A DNA stretch of 16,325 nt, from assembly GCA_044433365.1 (NCBI GenBank), contig JAWXTR010000074.1, positions 1 through 16,325 of the forward strand, read 5' to 3'. The DNA is from CAMQVM01 sp044433365 (GTDB taxonomy: Bacteria; Bacteroidota; Bacteroidia; Bacteroidales; Rikenellaceae). Positions 1 through 7,899 of this stretch are shown in pieces (position 1 is the first letter of the stretch; every line of letters begins with the position of its first letter). Position numbers and translations under genes: made by a program. The notes under the pieces were generated by a model. That model did not search any database, was not told the origin of the DNA, and worked only from the letters and a program-made list of their open reading frames with translations.

Positions 1-128
1 TCAATATAGAACCACTATATTTTCGATTCAATAGCAAAAAATCTCATCTCCAATAGCACTATTAAAAATACACCAATAATTATTTTACCCTACTTAGTCT
101 AACATATAAATAGCTAAGAGTCTAAAAA
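1..128. other. AT-rich stretch without a recognisable gene
   Basis: No open reading frame of useful length and no recognisable RNA or repeat is visible before the hairpin that follows the transglycosylase gene. The upstream neighbour lies outside the window. Confidence 0.5.
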
Positions 129-182
129 TTTTAAATTACCTTCATTTTTGCACAATCGTGCAAAAATGAAGGTAATTTAAAA
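129..182 (-). terminator. 25-bp perfect hairpin just after the MltF gene; likely terminator or dispersed palindrome
   Basis: Arms at 129-153 and 158-182 are perfect reverse complements (core TTACCTTCATTTTTGCAC) around the 4-nt loop AATC. On the minus strand the stem begins about 8-10 nt after the TAA stop of the lytic transglycosylase gene. It is followed by a run of five T (positions 128-124), which fits an intrinsic terminator. A close variant occurs at 13626-13667, so this is also a member of a dispersed palindrome family; both roles are possible. Confidence 0.55.
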
Positions 183-190
183 AAGTAGAA

Positions 191-1606
191 TTACTGGTTA
201 ACTCTTGAGCAATATTGGTTATATTTTTCCCAAACTTTACTTACATAAGAGATTGTCTCTGTGCTAATAAATTTGCCATTTTCGACAATTTCGTCGTTGT
301 AGTAGCTTTCATACGCTTTTGCATCGAGATAAAAGCTGACATCTTCCCATTTATATGGATTTTTACCATATTTGCGAGCCAAATTTTGAGCATCCATAAC
401 GTGTCCTAAACCGCCATTGTAGCAAGCTAAAAGGATGGATGTTTTGTCTTGCAGAGAAATATCGCTTGGAAATTTTAACGCTTTTTCGTTCCATTTTAGT
501 AATCTTAAAGCCACCTCAATATTGTTTGATGGGTCGATTACAGCCTTTTCAGAAGAGCCAAAATGGCGAGCAATACGTGGCATCACCTGCATAAGCCCAA
601 GTGCGCCTTTATGTGACTGAGCGTCAGCTCTAAAGTGCGACTCGTTGTAGGCAATAGCTGAAACTAGACGCCAATCGTAACCAAGCTCATTACTTTTTTG
701 ACGGATAAGATCGTCGAAATGAGAGATTCCGTTTATCGGCTTAACCATATTATAGCGTGAAACGATAATTTTTTGAAGAAAACTCTTGTCGCTGTAAAGA
801 GCCGATAGGGTTGCATAATCTTCGGTTGCAGAAAACTCTAACATCCAATTCCTAAATAGTTGTTCTAGTTGGACATTACCAAGTCGTGAGATTAGGATTG
901 ACGATATTTTTTCGTCAAAAGTGTGAAAAATCTCAAATTTGTTGCTTTTAATAAGTGCAATTTCAGCATCAATTTTACTACAGACTAAAAAGTCAATCTT
1001 ATCTTCGCCTAACTTGCTAATTAGCTTTTGTGGAGAGTCGTAAGATATTACAGCACTGTTAGATACTGAGTCTAACCACATATCATAACTTGTAGTTGTA
1101 GTAAAGTTGTGAGGCATTACAACACTTTTTGTTTTGGTAAGCTCTGAAAGCTCACTAAAACCTCTAACCACATTCTCTTGGTGTGGAGCGGTTTGAACTG
1201 CTTTTTTTGTTAAAATAACGAAATTTGAGCTAAACGCACCTCCAAGTATATGAGTTGTAAGGGAGTTTTCTTTGATAGCACTGTTTACTGTACAAGCCAT
1301 ATCTATCTCGCCGCTACTAAGCATATTAATAGTATTTTTAGAGCTGATAGCTGGTACAATAGTTAGCTTTAGATTGTTATCTTTGCAGAAACGCTCAATA
1401 AGAGTGTAGTCGAAGCCATAAGAGGTTGAGTCAATTTTGAAATAACCTGGCTGATTTTCGTCTAAAGCAACCACCAATTCACCTTTTTCTGTGATTGATG
1501 TAAAAGTTTGTGTCTCTTCTGTTGTAGAAGAGTTTAGGTAGTAAAATACTACAGCATAAAGTGATAAAATTGTGAAAATTAGTGTCGAAAAAAATAATTT
1601 TTTCAT
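191..1606 (-). CDS. mltF: MltF-type membrane-bound lytic transglycosylase (SBP_bac_3 plus SLT domains)
   Basis: Predicted to cleave the MurNAc-GlcNAc bond of peptidoglycan at the periplasmic face of a membrane. The 471-residue protein has an N-terminal hydrophobic segment at about 4-24. A periplasmic solute-binding (family 3) domain follows at about 40-260, and a C-terminal SLT domain at about 290-465. The SLT hallmarks are present: the catalytic glutamate in AYNESHF (Glu322), GALGLMQVMP at 334-343 and ACYNGG at 394-399. In E. coli MltF the first domain regulates the enzyme by sensing muropeptides; the same role here is inferred. No Cys follows the hydrophobic segment, so I expect a transmembrane anchor and not a lipoprotein. 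The gene starts 47 nt after the porin stop with no promoter box visible in the gap, so co-transcription is likely. A strong hairpin follows the stop. Confidence 0.9.
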   Translation of the reverse strand: MKKLFFSTLIFTILSLYAVVFYYLNSSTTEETQTFTSITEKGELVVALDENQPGYFKIDSTSYGFDYTLIERFCKDNNLKLTIVPAISSKNTINMLSSGEIDMACTVNSAIKENSLTTHILGGAFSSNFVILTKKAVQTAPHQENVVRGFSELSELTKTKSVVMPHNFTTTTSYDMWLDSVSNSAVISYDSPQKLISKLGEDKIDFLVCSKIDAEIALIKSNKFEIFHTFDEKISSILISRLGNVQLEQLFRNWMLEFSATEDYATLSALYSDKSFLQKIIVSRYNMVKPINGISHFDDLIRQKSNELGYDWRLVSAIAYNESHFRADAQSHKGALGLMQVMPRIARHFGSSEKAVIDPSNNIEVALRLLKWNEKALKFPSDISLQDKTSILLACYNGGLGHVMDAQNLARKYGKNPYKWEDVSFYLDAKAYESYYNDEIVENGKFISTETISYVSKVWEKYNQYCSRVNQ

Positions 1607-1653
1607 GTTACGATTTATTGGGCAGGTGAGTCGTTAATCTCTCACAATGCGTT

Positions 1654-3753
1654 CTAATCGTAGAAGTTCCACGAAATACCCATCTTCAACATACTGCGGT
1701 TTAGTGGATAGTGTGCAATCTGGAAGTAGTTGCGGTCGCCAAACATCTCATAATTTGCGTGTTGATATTTTACTAAGAAACGGACTCTTTTCCATTTCCC
1801 CGATACAAAGGCATCAGCCCAGAGATAATCTCCAGTTTCGACACTTCGTTGGTTGTAAAATTGCATTAACGCTGGATTATAACCAAATCCATAATATGAA
1901 GAGTTGTAGTAACCTTCTATTCCTAATTGCATTCTAAGCACACCCTTTACTACATTAAATTCGTAGTAGTAGATACCATTTGCTGAAAATGCTGGTACTG
2001 GCGCAACCTCTTGCGACGAACTCCATTGGAGTAGCACCCTGTTTTTAAGGTTTAATCCGCCTAGACGGAAATCCTTTTGAAGATAAATTGCCGACACACT
2101 GAGAGCATCATTATACTGGGCAGGTAGAGAGTTAGCATCAAAATAGATTTTATTTGTCGTAACGCTCTGTTTTGCTCCTAGCTCAATTCCATAGCTTGGA
2201 ATCGATAGTTTTGCCTCTAGTCGGGTCTCAATCTCTTTCGAAAAAGAGTTATTCCACATATAGTGGTTAGAGTAGTACTGTTCGCTCCAGAAAGATGGTG
2301 ACTCCATTCTGTAGAGAACGTTAGCAGATAGATTCACTAGCCTACTACTTAGATAGGCGTGTGCATCCATGTTACCTTTTAGCTCCATATCTTGCGAGCG
2401 GTAACCAATTGGGACATATTTAAAACTTCCGTCCCAGCTTAAATATTTTTTTAGTTTACCCTCTGCATTTGCAAAGATGTAAACACTACTTTTTGAGGTA
2501 GATTGATTGCCATAGATGTAGTCATCAGGCTTGAAATAGTAGTACGATTCATAATCGTAGCCAATACCTCCACCAAAAACCGAAAGAATACCATCTCGGC
2601 TATATGGCTGAATTTGCGTAAAAAAGCGAGTGTCAAAATTGCGCTCATATATTGAGTCGACAGTCGAAGAGGGGTTTATATACCAGTTGTCGTAAAAACC
2701 ATCCTCCACATAGGTTACATCATCAGTATAGGTGCGATTCATAGAGGTAAGCTCAAGTGCATGACCAAAGAAAATAGCCGACTTATCTCTAATATTATCA
2801 TCCATATCTTCCGACAAACGTCTAAAAGGCATACCATACGACTGAGTAAAGTAGAAGGTGTTGCTTCTAAAGGTGTTGTTTGCACCCACCAAATTTGTAG
2901 GTAAGTTTTGTGGTAGGTCTACAAGCGTGTCAGTCACAAAAAAATCCTCTGTAAGACCACCATTCTCATCAATATCACCCATATTGTAAATATACCCTCC
3001 ATGGAAAGTGTATTTTTTACCTGTATGATCGAAAGCTGTCGAAAAATTCTTTTCGGTTGCCGCTTGACTATTATACATACCCTTTGTACCATTATTTCGG
3101 TATGTTAAGTTGAACGACGAAGAGGGCGAAATTGTCTGTGCATGAGTAACTCTTAGCTGTTGCTCAGCACGTGAAGTCTGCCCCGACATAAAATAGGTCA
3201 GTTGCGTAAATGGAACCTTACTATTATAGTATGGAACATTGTCTGGACGGTATAGATAGTCGTTATAAGCGTTTAAAAAGGCAAATTTACGATTATCTGC
3301 TCTATTAAAATAGTCTAAAGCAATTGATGCACCACCCAAATTACCATTATATGCCGAACCCACCTTTTCGTCTTGCATAAAGAGGTAATCTTTCTGAAAA
3401 TCAACAAGCATTGTATCGACAGGTATCATCTTAATGTTGTTTGTATATGGATTGTGCATCCATGAAAACACATTCAATGCCTTTATTGAGTCGCTAAAAA
3501 GATATGATTCTAAAGGTTTACGCTCCTTCTCCTCCTTGTCTTTCTTGCCAAGAGAGTCGGTTGGTTGCCCCTCCAACTCTGCGGTTATATTTGTGATATT
3601 ACTATCTACACCATTGTTGTAAATCTCGTCAATTGTAGAGTTACCCGTAGATGTAATCTGCGCATGAAGCGTGTAAGAAGATAGGACAGTGATAGCTATC
3701 ACCGCCAAAAATAATCTCAAATATATCTGCTTTGTTATAAATCTCAACACCAC
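1654..3753 (-). CDS. Putative porin, Porin_10 type outer-membrane beta-barrel
   Basis: Resembles the Bacteroidota putative porin family (Porin_10). After the signal peptide comes a low-complexity charged stretch (GKKDKEEKERKPLESYLF), which is characteristic of these proteins. A long chain of alternating aromatic and polar strands rich in Tyr, Asn and Phe follows, ending in the strand-like GISWNFYD. Substrate is unknown. Start choice: the frame is open back to a TTG at 3876, but a TACCTTTG promoter box at 3885-3892 puts the transcript start almost on that TTG. The TTG start would also place 41 charged residues before the signal peptide. GTG at 3753 (or GTG 3750, TTG 3747) follows a purine-rich AAAAAAGAGAGAAGA and gives a clean signal peptide (RFITKQIYLRLFLAVIAITV, cleavage near LHA-Q) and about 699 residues. 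No ATG is available. First gene of a probable operon with mltF. Confidence 0.82.
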   Translation of the reverse strand: MVLRFITKQIYLRLFLAVIAITVLSSYTLHAQITSTGNSTIDEIYNNGVDSNITNITAELEGQPTDSLGKKDKEEKERKPLESYLFSDSIKALNVFSWMHNPYTNNIKMIPVDTMLVDFQKDYLFMQDEKVGSAYNGNLGGASIALDYFNRADNRKFAFLNAYNDYLYRPDNVPYYNSKVPFTQLTYFMSGQTSRAEQQLRVTHAQTISPSSSFNLTYRNNGTKGMYNSQAATEKNFSTAFDHTGKKYTFHGGYIYNMGDIDENGGLTEDFFVTDTLVDLPQNLPTNLVGANNTFRSNTFYFTQSYGMPFRRLSEDMDDNIRDKSAIFFGHALELTSMNRTYTDDVTYVEDGFYDNWYINPSSTVDSIYERNFDTRFFTQIQPYSRDGILSVFGGGIGYDYESYYYFKPDDYIYGNQSTSKSSVYIFANAEGKLKKYLSWDGSFKYVPIGYRSQDMELKGNMDAHAYLSSRLVNLSANVLYRMESPSFWSEQYYSNHYMWNNSFSKEIETRLEAKLSIPSYGIELGAKQSVTTNKIYFDANSLPAQYNDALSVSAIYLQKDFRLGGLNLKNRVLLQWSSSQEVAPVPAFSANGIYYYEFNVVKGVLRMQLGIEGYYNSSYYGFGYNPALMQFYNQRSVETGDYLWADAFVSGKWKRVRFLVKYQHANYEMFGDRNYFQIAHYPLNRSMLKMGISWNFYD

Positions 3754-3884
3754 TCTTCTCTCTTTTTTAAGGGGATTTCTAATTTTCTGCTTTTGCGACT
3801 CTTCTAAATTTCGTAAGAAATTAAAGTTCCGCCGAGTGTAACTACTAGAGATTCCCTTGTTTTCTTTGACTGTCAAAAACGTTG

Positions 3885-3892
3885 CAAAGGTA
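3885..3892 (-). promoter_or_regulatory. Bacteroides-type -7 box of the porin promoter
   Basis: Read on the minus strand this is TACCTTTG, a perfect match to TAnnTTTG. A weak upstream element (TTTCG near 3913-3917) lies about 19-20 nt before it. The expected transcript start is near 3878-3881, giving a leader of roughly 125 nt to the preferred GTG start at 3753. Confidence 0.6.
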
Positions 3893-4148
3893 TAAAAAAA
3901 TTCTAAGCTACGAAATTTTAACGCATTTTACACCCCTTTTAGTGTTGTAAATCAGCGTTTAATAGTAACCTTTTAGCTTTTTTGAATTATAAAATATAGC
4001 AAATATAGGGCTAGTTTATTAATATCAATTTAATATTTTATTAAAAAAGGTGAAATTTAAAATTTTTTGATTTTTCTTGATTTTTTTACTTTTTGAGTGG
4101 GTATTTAGTTGATTATTGGTTAGTTGTTAATTTTGAAGGAGGAATTTG
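3893..4148. other. AT-rich intergenic DNA without a visible gene
   Basis: The stretch between the porin promoter and the heptamer array is very AT-rich, with several T-runs around 4055-4095. I see no gene, RNA or clear repeat here apart from possible upstream promoter sequence for the porin gene. Confidence 0.45.
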
Positions 4149-4218
4149 TAATTCATAATGCATAATTTATAATTCATAATTTATAATTCATAATTCATAA
4201 TTCATAATGCATAATTAA
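4149..4218. repeat. Tandem array of 7-nt units, TAATTCA type (left arm)
   Basis: Nine consecutive 7-nt units run from 4149 to 4211 in the order TAATTCA, TAATGCA, TAATTTA, TAATTCA, TAATTTA, then TAATTCA three times and TAATGCA, followed by TAATTAA. This arm is complementary to the array at 4251-4428, with the 4221-4248 hairpin between them, so the whole can fold as one long inverted repeat. Confidence 0.8.
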
Positions 4219-4248
4219 AAGGCTGAGTAACCCTAAAATTACTCAGCC
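4217..4248 (-). terminator. Intrinsic terminator candidate for the C69 dipeptidase gene
   Basis: On the minus strand GGCTGAGTAA, the 8-nt loop TTTTAGGG and TTACTCAGCC form a perfect 10-bp stem followed directly by TTTT (positions 4220-4217). This is the usual intrinsic-terminator layout. It lies about 180 nt after the dipeptidase stop codon, with the heptamer array making up the 3' untranslated region. Confidence 0.6.
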
Positions 4249-4250
4249 CC

Positions 4251-4428
4251 TAATTATGCATTATGCATTATGAATTAATTAAAACTCAGCCCCTAATTAT
4301 GCATTATGAATTATGCATTATGAATTAATTAAACCCCAGCCCCTAATTATGCATTATGCATTATGAATTATGCATTATGAATTATGAATTATGCATTATG
4401 AATTATGAATTATGAATTATGAATTAAT
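4251..4428. repeat. Nested tandem array of 7-nt units (right arm) abutting the dipeptidase stop codon
   Basis: The array consists of ATTATGA/ATTATGC heptamers arranged in three blocks. Each block opens with CAGCCCCTAATTATGCATTA (starting near 4244, 4287 and 4337) and closes with GAATTAATTAAA. The distance from opening CAG to closing GAATT is 28, 35 and 84 nt, that is 4, 5 and 12 heptamers. The last closing motif runs into the final codon and TAA stop of the minus-strand dipeptidase gene. Confidence 0.8.
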
Positions 4429-6053
4429 TAAAACCCTCGACCAAACATCTCCCAATATTTCTCACCAAGACGCTCCCAGCTGTAGATTGTAGCACCAGTG
4501 AAATCGGCTGTATAGTTTGTGATAAACTCTTTAGCTTTTTGAGTTTCACCACTTTCAATAAGCTCTTTAGCATATTTTTCAACAGCAGGTTGCTCCATAA
4601 ATATTTTATCTTCAAGACGCAAAATCTCAGCCTCCATGCTCTCACGACTTTTACCCCAAGCCACTTGAGCTAGGCGGTTAGTCTCACGGAAACGCCAAAG
4701 AATTGCATCGTCACGTTTGCGTTTTTGACCACATACATCAAATTCAGTAGGTAGTGCAATTGTACCACTGTATATAGGAATACGTGGTGATTGTGCAGGA
4801 TTATCAACCGACATATAGCAAACAGCACCAATTTCGTCTGGTAGCCATCCTCTAACTTGAATTACATGTGAGTAAGCACACCAACATACTGAAACTGTAC
4901 GATTATATGCCACTAAATCAGGTTTTATTGTGTTTAAAAGGTTGCGCATATCTGTGCTCATCCAGTTATTCATAATTGGTGATTGGATAGTCTCGATTAC
5001 CTCGTCCGAGCCTCTTTCTTTAACGTCAACCATTAAATCTTTGGTCATATCCCACTCTGTTCCCTCGTAAGTTTCACGATAAATTGCTGATGCTTGTTGA
5101 GGTGACACTTTTTTCTCTGGTTTTACAGAGAAAGGTAGCTCCTCATCGTCCATTGATAGTCCAAGAGATGGAGCAAGCGTATTAAGAACAAAGAAATCAC
5201 GAATACCGAAATTTTTACGATCTTCATTATTTATAACTTTATAAAACACGAAAGGCTCTTTACCATCCCAAAATCCAAGAGATTTAGCTCTCTCTTTTAT
5301 ATCTGCACTATACATAAAGTAGTCAGAATTGTTGAAATCGACCTCTGCAATACGTGGAATATTTGCCGAAATACCTACATGGTCGTCTGGTACACGTTGT
5401 GCAACCCATAAAGCCGATGGTTTGCCTTCAGCTCCTGAGCCTACAATCTCTAGCTGCCAAACCTCTTTTTTATCGGCAAAAGTTAGACACTCACCGCCAT
5501 CACCATAACCAAATTCGGCTACTAATTCACCGATAAGTTTGATAGCTTCACGAGCAGTTGAGGTGCGTTGAAGCGCAAGACGTTGAAGCTCTTCAATCAA
5601 AAACATCCCCTCTTTATTTTGAAACTCACGACGACCACCAAATGTAGTTTCCCCGATTGCAAGCTGTTTTTCGTTTAAGCAAGGATAACCAGTGTTAAGA
5701 TAGGCGTAAGTATCTTTTGATGGTGCTGGAATGGTGCCTTTTAGAGTGGTTCCTCTCATATCGTGCGCCTCTTCAGTGTGTAGAAGTCCCCAATAGATAG
5801 AGTCGGTAGCACCCTCGGCAAATGTTTTGCTAGGTTCGATACGCATCCAAGTGCGGTAGTTGCCATCACAAGAGTGTGAGGTCATAACCGAACCATCTGT
5901 AGAGGCATCCTTGCCGATAAGTAGTGCGGTACAACTTAGTGAGTAATCCTCACCCGAAACTGGGTCGATATTGTAGCTATTTTGCGCACGCACAGGCAAA
6001 AATTGCGATGAAGCAACAAATAGTGTTGCAACTATTAGTAGTAATCTTTTCAT
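4428..6053 (-). CDS. Secreted dipeptidase, peptidase family C69 (PepD-like, Ntn hydrolase)
   Basis: Predicted to hydrolyse dipeptides or short peptides after export. Residues 1-23 form a Sec signal peptide (LLLIVATLFVASSQFLP, cleavage near RAQ). The C69 signature follows: CTALLIGKDASTDGSVMTSH at 41-60, where Cys41 aligns with the N-terminal nucleophile that is exposed by autoprocessing in this family. Residues 24-40 would then be a short propeptide. At 541 residues the length suits the secreted C69 forms of Bacteroidota. The gene has its own promoter, a roughly 36-nt leader made almost entirely of 7-nt repeats that run to 2 nt before the ATG, and a long repeat-filled 3' region ending in a terminator hairpin. 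It is probably a single-gene transcript. The exact peptide substrate cannot be told from sequence. Confidence 0.9.
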   Translation of the reverse strand: MKRLLLIVATLFVASSQFLPVRAQNSYNIDPVSGEDYSLSCTALLIGKDASTDGSVMTSHSCDGNYRTWMRIEPSKTFAEGATDSIYWGLLHTEEAHDMRGTTLKGTIPAPSKDTYAYLNTGYPCLNEKQLAIGETTFGGRREFQNKEGMFLIEELQRLALQRTSTAREAIKLIGELVAEFGYGDGGECLTFADKKEVWQLEIVGSGAEGKPSALWVAQRVPDDHVGISANIPRIAEVDFNNSDYFMYSADIKERAKSLGFWDGKEPFVFYKVINNEDRKNFGIRDFFVLNTLAPSLGLSMDDEELPFSVKPEKKVSPQQASAIYRETYEGTEWDMTKDLMVDVKERGSDEVIETIQSPIMNNWMSTDMRNLLNTIKPDLVAYNRTVSVCWCAYSHVIQVRGWLPDEIGAVCYMSVDNPAQSPRIPIYSGTIALPTEFDVCGQKRKRDDAILWRFRETNRLAQVAWGKSRESMEAEILRLEDKIFMEQPAVEKYAKELIESGETQKAKEFITNYTADFTGATIYSWERLGEKYWEMFGRGF

Positions 6054-6055
6054 TA

Positions 6056-6090
6056 TAAATTAAGAATTAAGAATTATGAATTATGAATTA
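6056..6090 (-). repeat. Five 7-nt repeats forming the dipeptidase 5' leader
   Basis: On the minus strand the units are TAATTCA, TAATTCA, TAATTCT, TAATTCT and TAATTTA, followed by TA and the ATG at 6053. Given the promoter at 6096-6126, nearly the whole untranslated leader is this array. No Shine-Dalgarno sequence is present. Confidence 0.8.
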
Positions 6091-6095
6091 CTCCG

Positions 6096-6126
6096 TAAAG
6101 GTAGGTTTTTATCTCTATTATTCAAA
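6096..6126 (-). promoter_or_regulatory. Bacteroides-type promoter of the dipeptidase gene
   Basis: On the minus strand TTTG (6126-6123) is followed after exactly 19 nt by TACCTTTA (6103-6096). This is one mismatch from the TTTG / TAnnTTTG consensus of the primary sigma factor in Bacteroides. The predicted start lies near 6089, about 36 nt before the ATG. Confidence 0.65.
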
Positions 6127-6295
6127 AGAATTGTTGTACTTTATTGCTCTTATTTTTTACGGATATAAAAAAAGTAGTAATTTTAACGGTTTAATTTCAA
6201 AATTATATTTTAGGTGCGGTTTTTTGAAAGAGTTGTAAATTATAAGAAATTTTGGGAATGATTTCAATTCTGTATAGTAATTTAAAATAAATAAT

Positions 6296-6303
6296 TATCT
6301 TTG
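6296..6303 (+). promoter_or_regulatory. -7 box of the cysS promoter
   Basis: TATCTTTG matches TAnnTTTG perfectly and is followed by TGAGTTG. The -33 element is poor, with only TTCTG at 6268-6272 at a longer than usual spacing. The expected leader of about 80 nt contains a perfect 9-bp hairpin (TAATTTATT 6341-6349 with AATAAATTA 6357-6365) and an AAGG at 6375-6378, nine nt before the ATG. That is one of the few SD-like sites in this window. Confidence 0.55.
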
Positions 6304-6387
6304 TGAGTTGAAGTAATAGTAAGAGAGATTGATTGATATGTAATTTATTAGAAATCAATAAATTATCTCAAAACAAGGTATTGTATT

Positions 6388-7851
6388 ATGGAATTACAAA
6401 TTTATAACACTTTAAGTCGTAAAAAAGAGCTATTTACGCCGCTTCGTGCTCCACATGTTGGGATGTACGTTTGTGGACCTACAGTTTATGGTGATCCACA
6501 TTTAGGACATGCACGTCCGTCGATAACTTTCGATATTCTGTTTCGCCTGCTTAAAGCCTTAGATTTTAAGGTGCGTTATGTTAGAAATATCACCGATGTA
6601 GGACATCTTGAAAATGATGCCGATGAGGGTGAGGACAAAATTGCTAAAAAAGCTCGTCTTGAAAATATTGAGCCTATGGAGGTGGCAAACTATTATACTA
6701 ATCGCTATCGTGATGCTATGAAGATGCTCGGAGTGCTTCCGCCATCTATCGAGCCGCTTGCCTCTGGTCATATTATTGAGCAAATTGAGATGGTAAAAGA
6801 TATTCTCGATAAGGGTTTTGCTTATGAAAGCAATGGCTCTATCTATTTCGATGTTGAAAAGTATGATAAAGAGTTTGGCTACGGTAAGCTTTCGGGTAGA
6901 GTGTTAGAGGATATGAACTCTGCAACTCGTGCCCTTGATGGTCAGAGTGACAAACATGCACCTTTCGATTTTGCACTCTGGAAAAAGGCTTCGCCTGCTC
7001 ACATTATGCGCTGGGGTTCGCCTTGGAGCGATGGTTTCCCTGGTTGGCACATGGAGTGTTCGGCTATGAGTACAAAGTATCTTGGTGAGCAGTTTGATAT
7101 TCACGGTGGTGGTATGGATTTAATGTTCCCTCACCACGAATGTGAGATTGCGCAGAGCCGTGTGGCTTGCGGAGTGGAGAGTGCACGCTACTGGGTCCAC
7201 AACAATATGATTACTATCAATGGTCAGAAGATGGGCAAATCTCTAGGCAATTTTATTACGCTAGAGGAGTTATTTAACGGTACTCATGCCATTTTAGTGC
7301 AGCCATATTCGCCTATGACTATCCGTTTCTTCATACTTCAAGCCTCATATCGTAGCACTTTAGATTTCTCAAATGAGGCTCTACAAGCAGCAGGTAAAGG
7401 TTATGAACGAATTATGAAGGCGTACAGCACTCTTTCAAAAATAGAGGGTAGCGATAGCTCATCGTTAGATTTTTCTACGCTTAAAAGTAAGGTTATGGAG
7501 GCTGTTTGTGACGATTTAAACACTCCAATCGCTATTGCTGAGCTTTTCGAGGTGGTGAAGATGATAAATCAGGTGTACGACAAAAAAGCGACAATTTCGA
7601 AAGCCGATTTAGAGCAACTTAAAGAGGATATGCGCTTTATTCTATCCGATTTATTAGGATTAGAAATCGAAGAGGGCGGCTCAGAGAGCAAAGATGTGCT
7701 TGGAGGAGTGATAGATATGATTTTGGAGGTGCGCCAAGAGGCAAAAGCTGCAAAAGATTGGGCTACATCCGATAAAATCCGTGACCGACTTTTAGAAGTT
7801 GGCGTTGTTGTAAAAGACCGTAAGGATGGCTTCGATTGGGAGCTTAAATAA
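6388..7851 (+). CDS. cysS: Cysteine--tRNA ligase (CysRS)
   Basis: Charges tRNA-Cys with cysteine in the cytoplasm, a class I synthetase. The class I HIGH motif appears as HLGH at 38-41 within GPTVYGDPHLGHAR, and the KMSKS loop as KMGKS at 281-285. The catalytic zinc site can be matched to E. coli CysRS: Cys29, Cys224 (in GWHMECSAMS), His249 and Glu253 (in FPHHECE). The 487-residue length and the C-terminal helical tRNA-binding part are normal. The start ATG follows AAGG at a suitable distance. Its TAA stop forms the first three bases of a heptamer array that fills the gap to dsbD, so the two are probably co-transcribed. No T-box leader is visible. Confidence 0.97.
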   Translation: MELQIYNTLSRKKELFTPLRAPHVGMYVCGPTVYGDPHLGHARPSITFDILFRLLKALDFKVRYVRNITDVGHLENDADEGEDKIAKKARLENIEPMEVANYYTNRYRDAMKMLGVLPPSIEPLASGHIIEQIEMVKDILDKGFAYESNGSIYFDVEKYDKEFGYGKLSGRVLEDMNSATRALDGQSDKHAPFDFALWKKASPAHIMRWGSPWSDGFPGWHMECSAMSTKYLGEQFDIHGGGMDLMFPHHECEIAQSRVACGVESARYWVHNNMITINGQKMGKSLGNFITLEELFNGTHAILVQPYSPMTIRFFILQASYRSTLDFSNEALQAAGKGYERIMKAYSTLSKIEGSDSSSLDFSTLKSKVMEAVCDDLNTPIAIAELFEVVKMINQVYDKKATISKADLEQLKEDMRFILSDLLGLEIEEGGSESKDVLGGVIDMILEVRQEAKAAKDWATSDKIRDRLLEVGVVVKDRKDGFDWELK

Positions 7852-7897
7852 TTCGTAATTCGTAATTCTTAATTCGTAATTTATAATTCATAATTTT
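7849..7897 (+). repeat. Seven 7-nt repeats filling the cysS-dsbD gap
   Basis: Starting with the cysS stop codon itself, seven exact 7-nt steps follow: TAATTCG, TAATTCG, TAATTCT, TAATTCG, TAATTTA, TAATTCA, TAATTTT. Only TT separates the last unit from the dsbD ATG at 7900. The array therefore accounts for the complete intergenic space. Confidence 0.85.
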
Positions 7898-7899
7898 TT

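Noticed and set aside
4424..4645. 73-residue frame inside the dipeptidase gene
   Set aside because: It is an out-of-frame shadow of the conserved C69 coding sequence.
6304..6387. T-box leader for cysS
   Set aside because: The leader is only about 80 nt, lacks the T-box consensus and contains just a small A/T hairpin.
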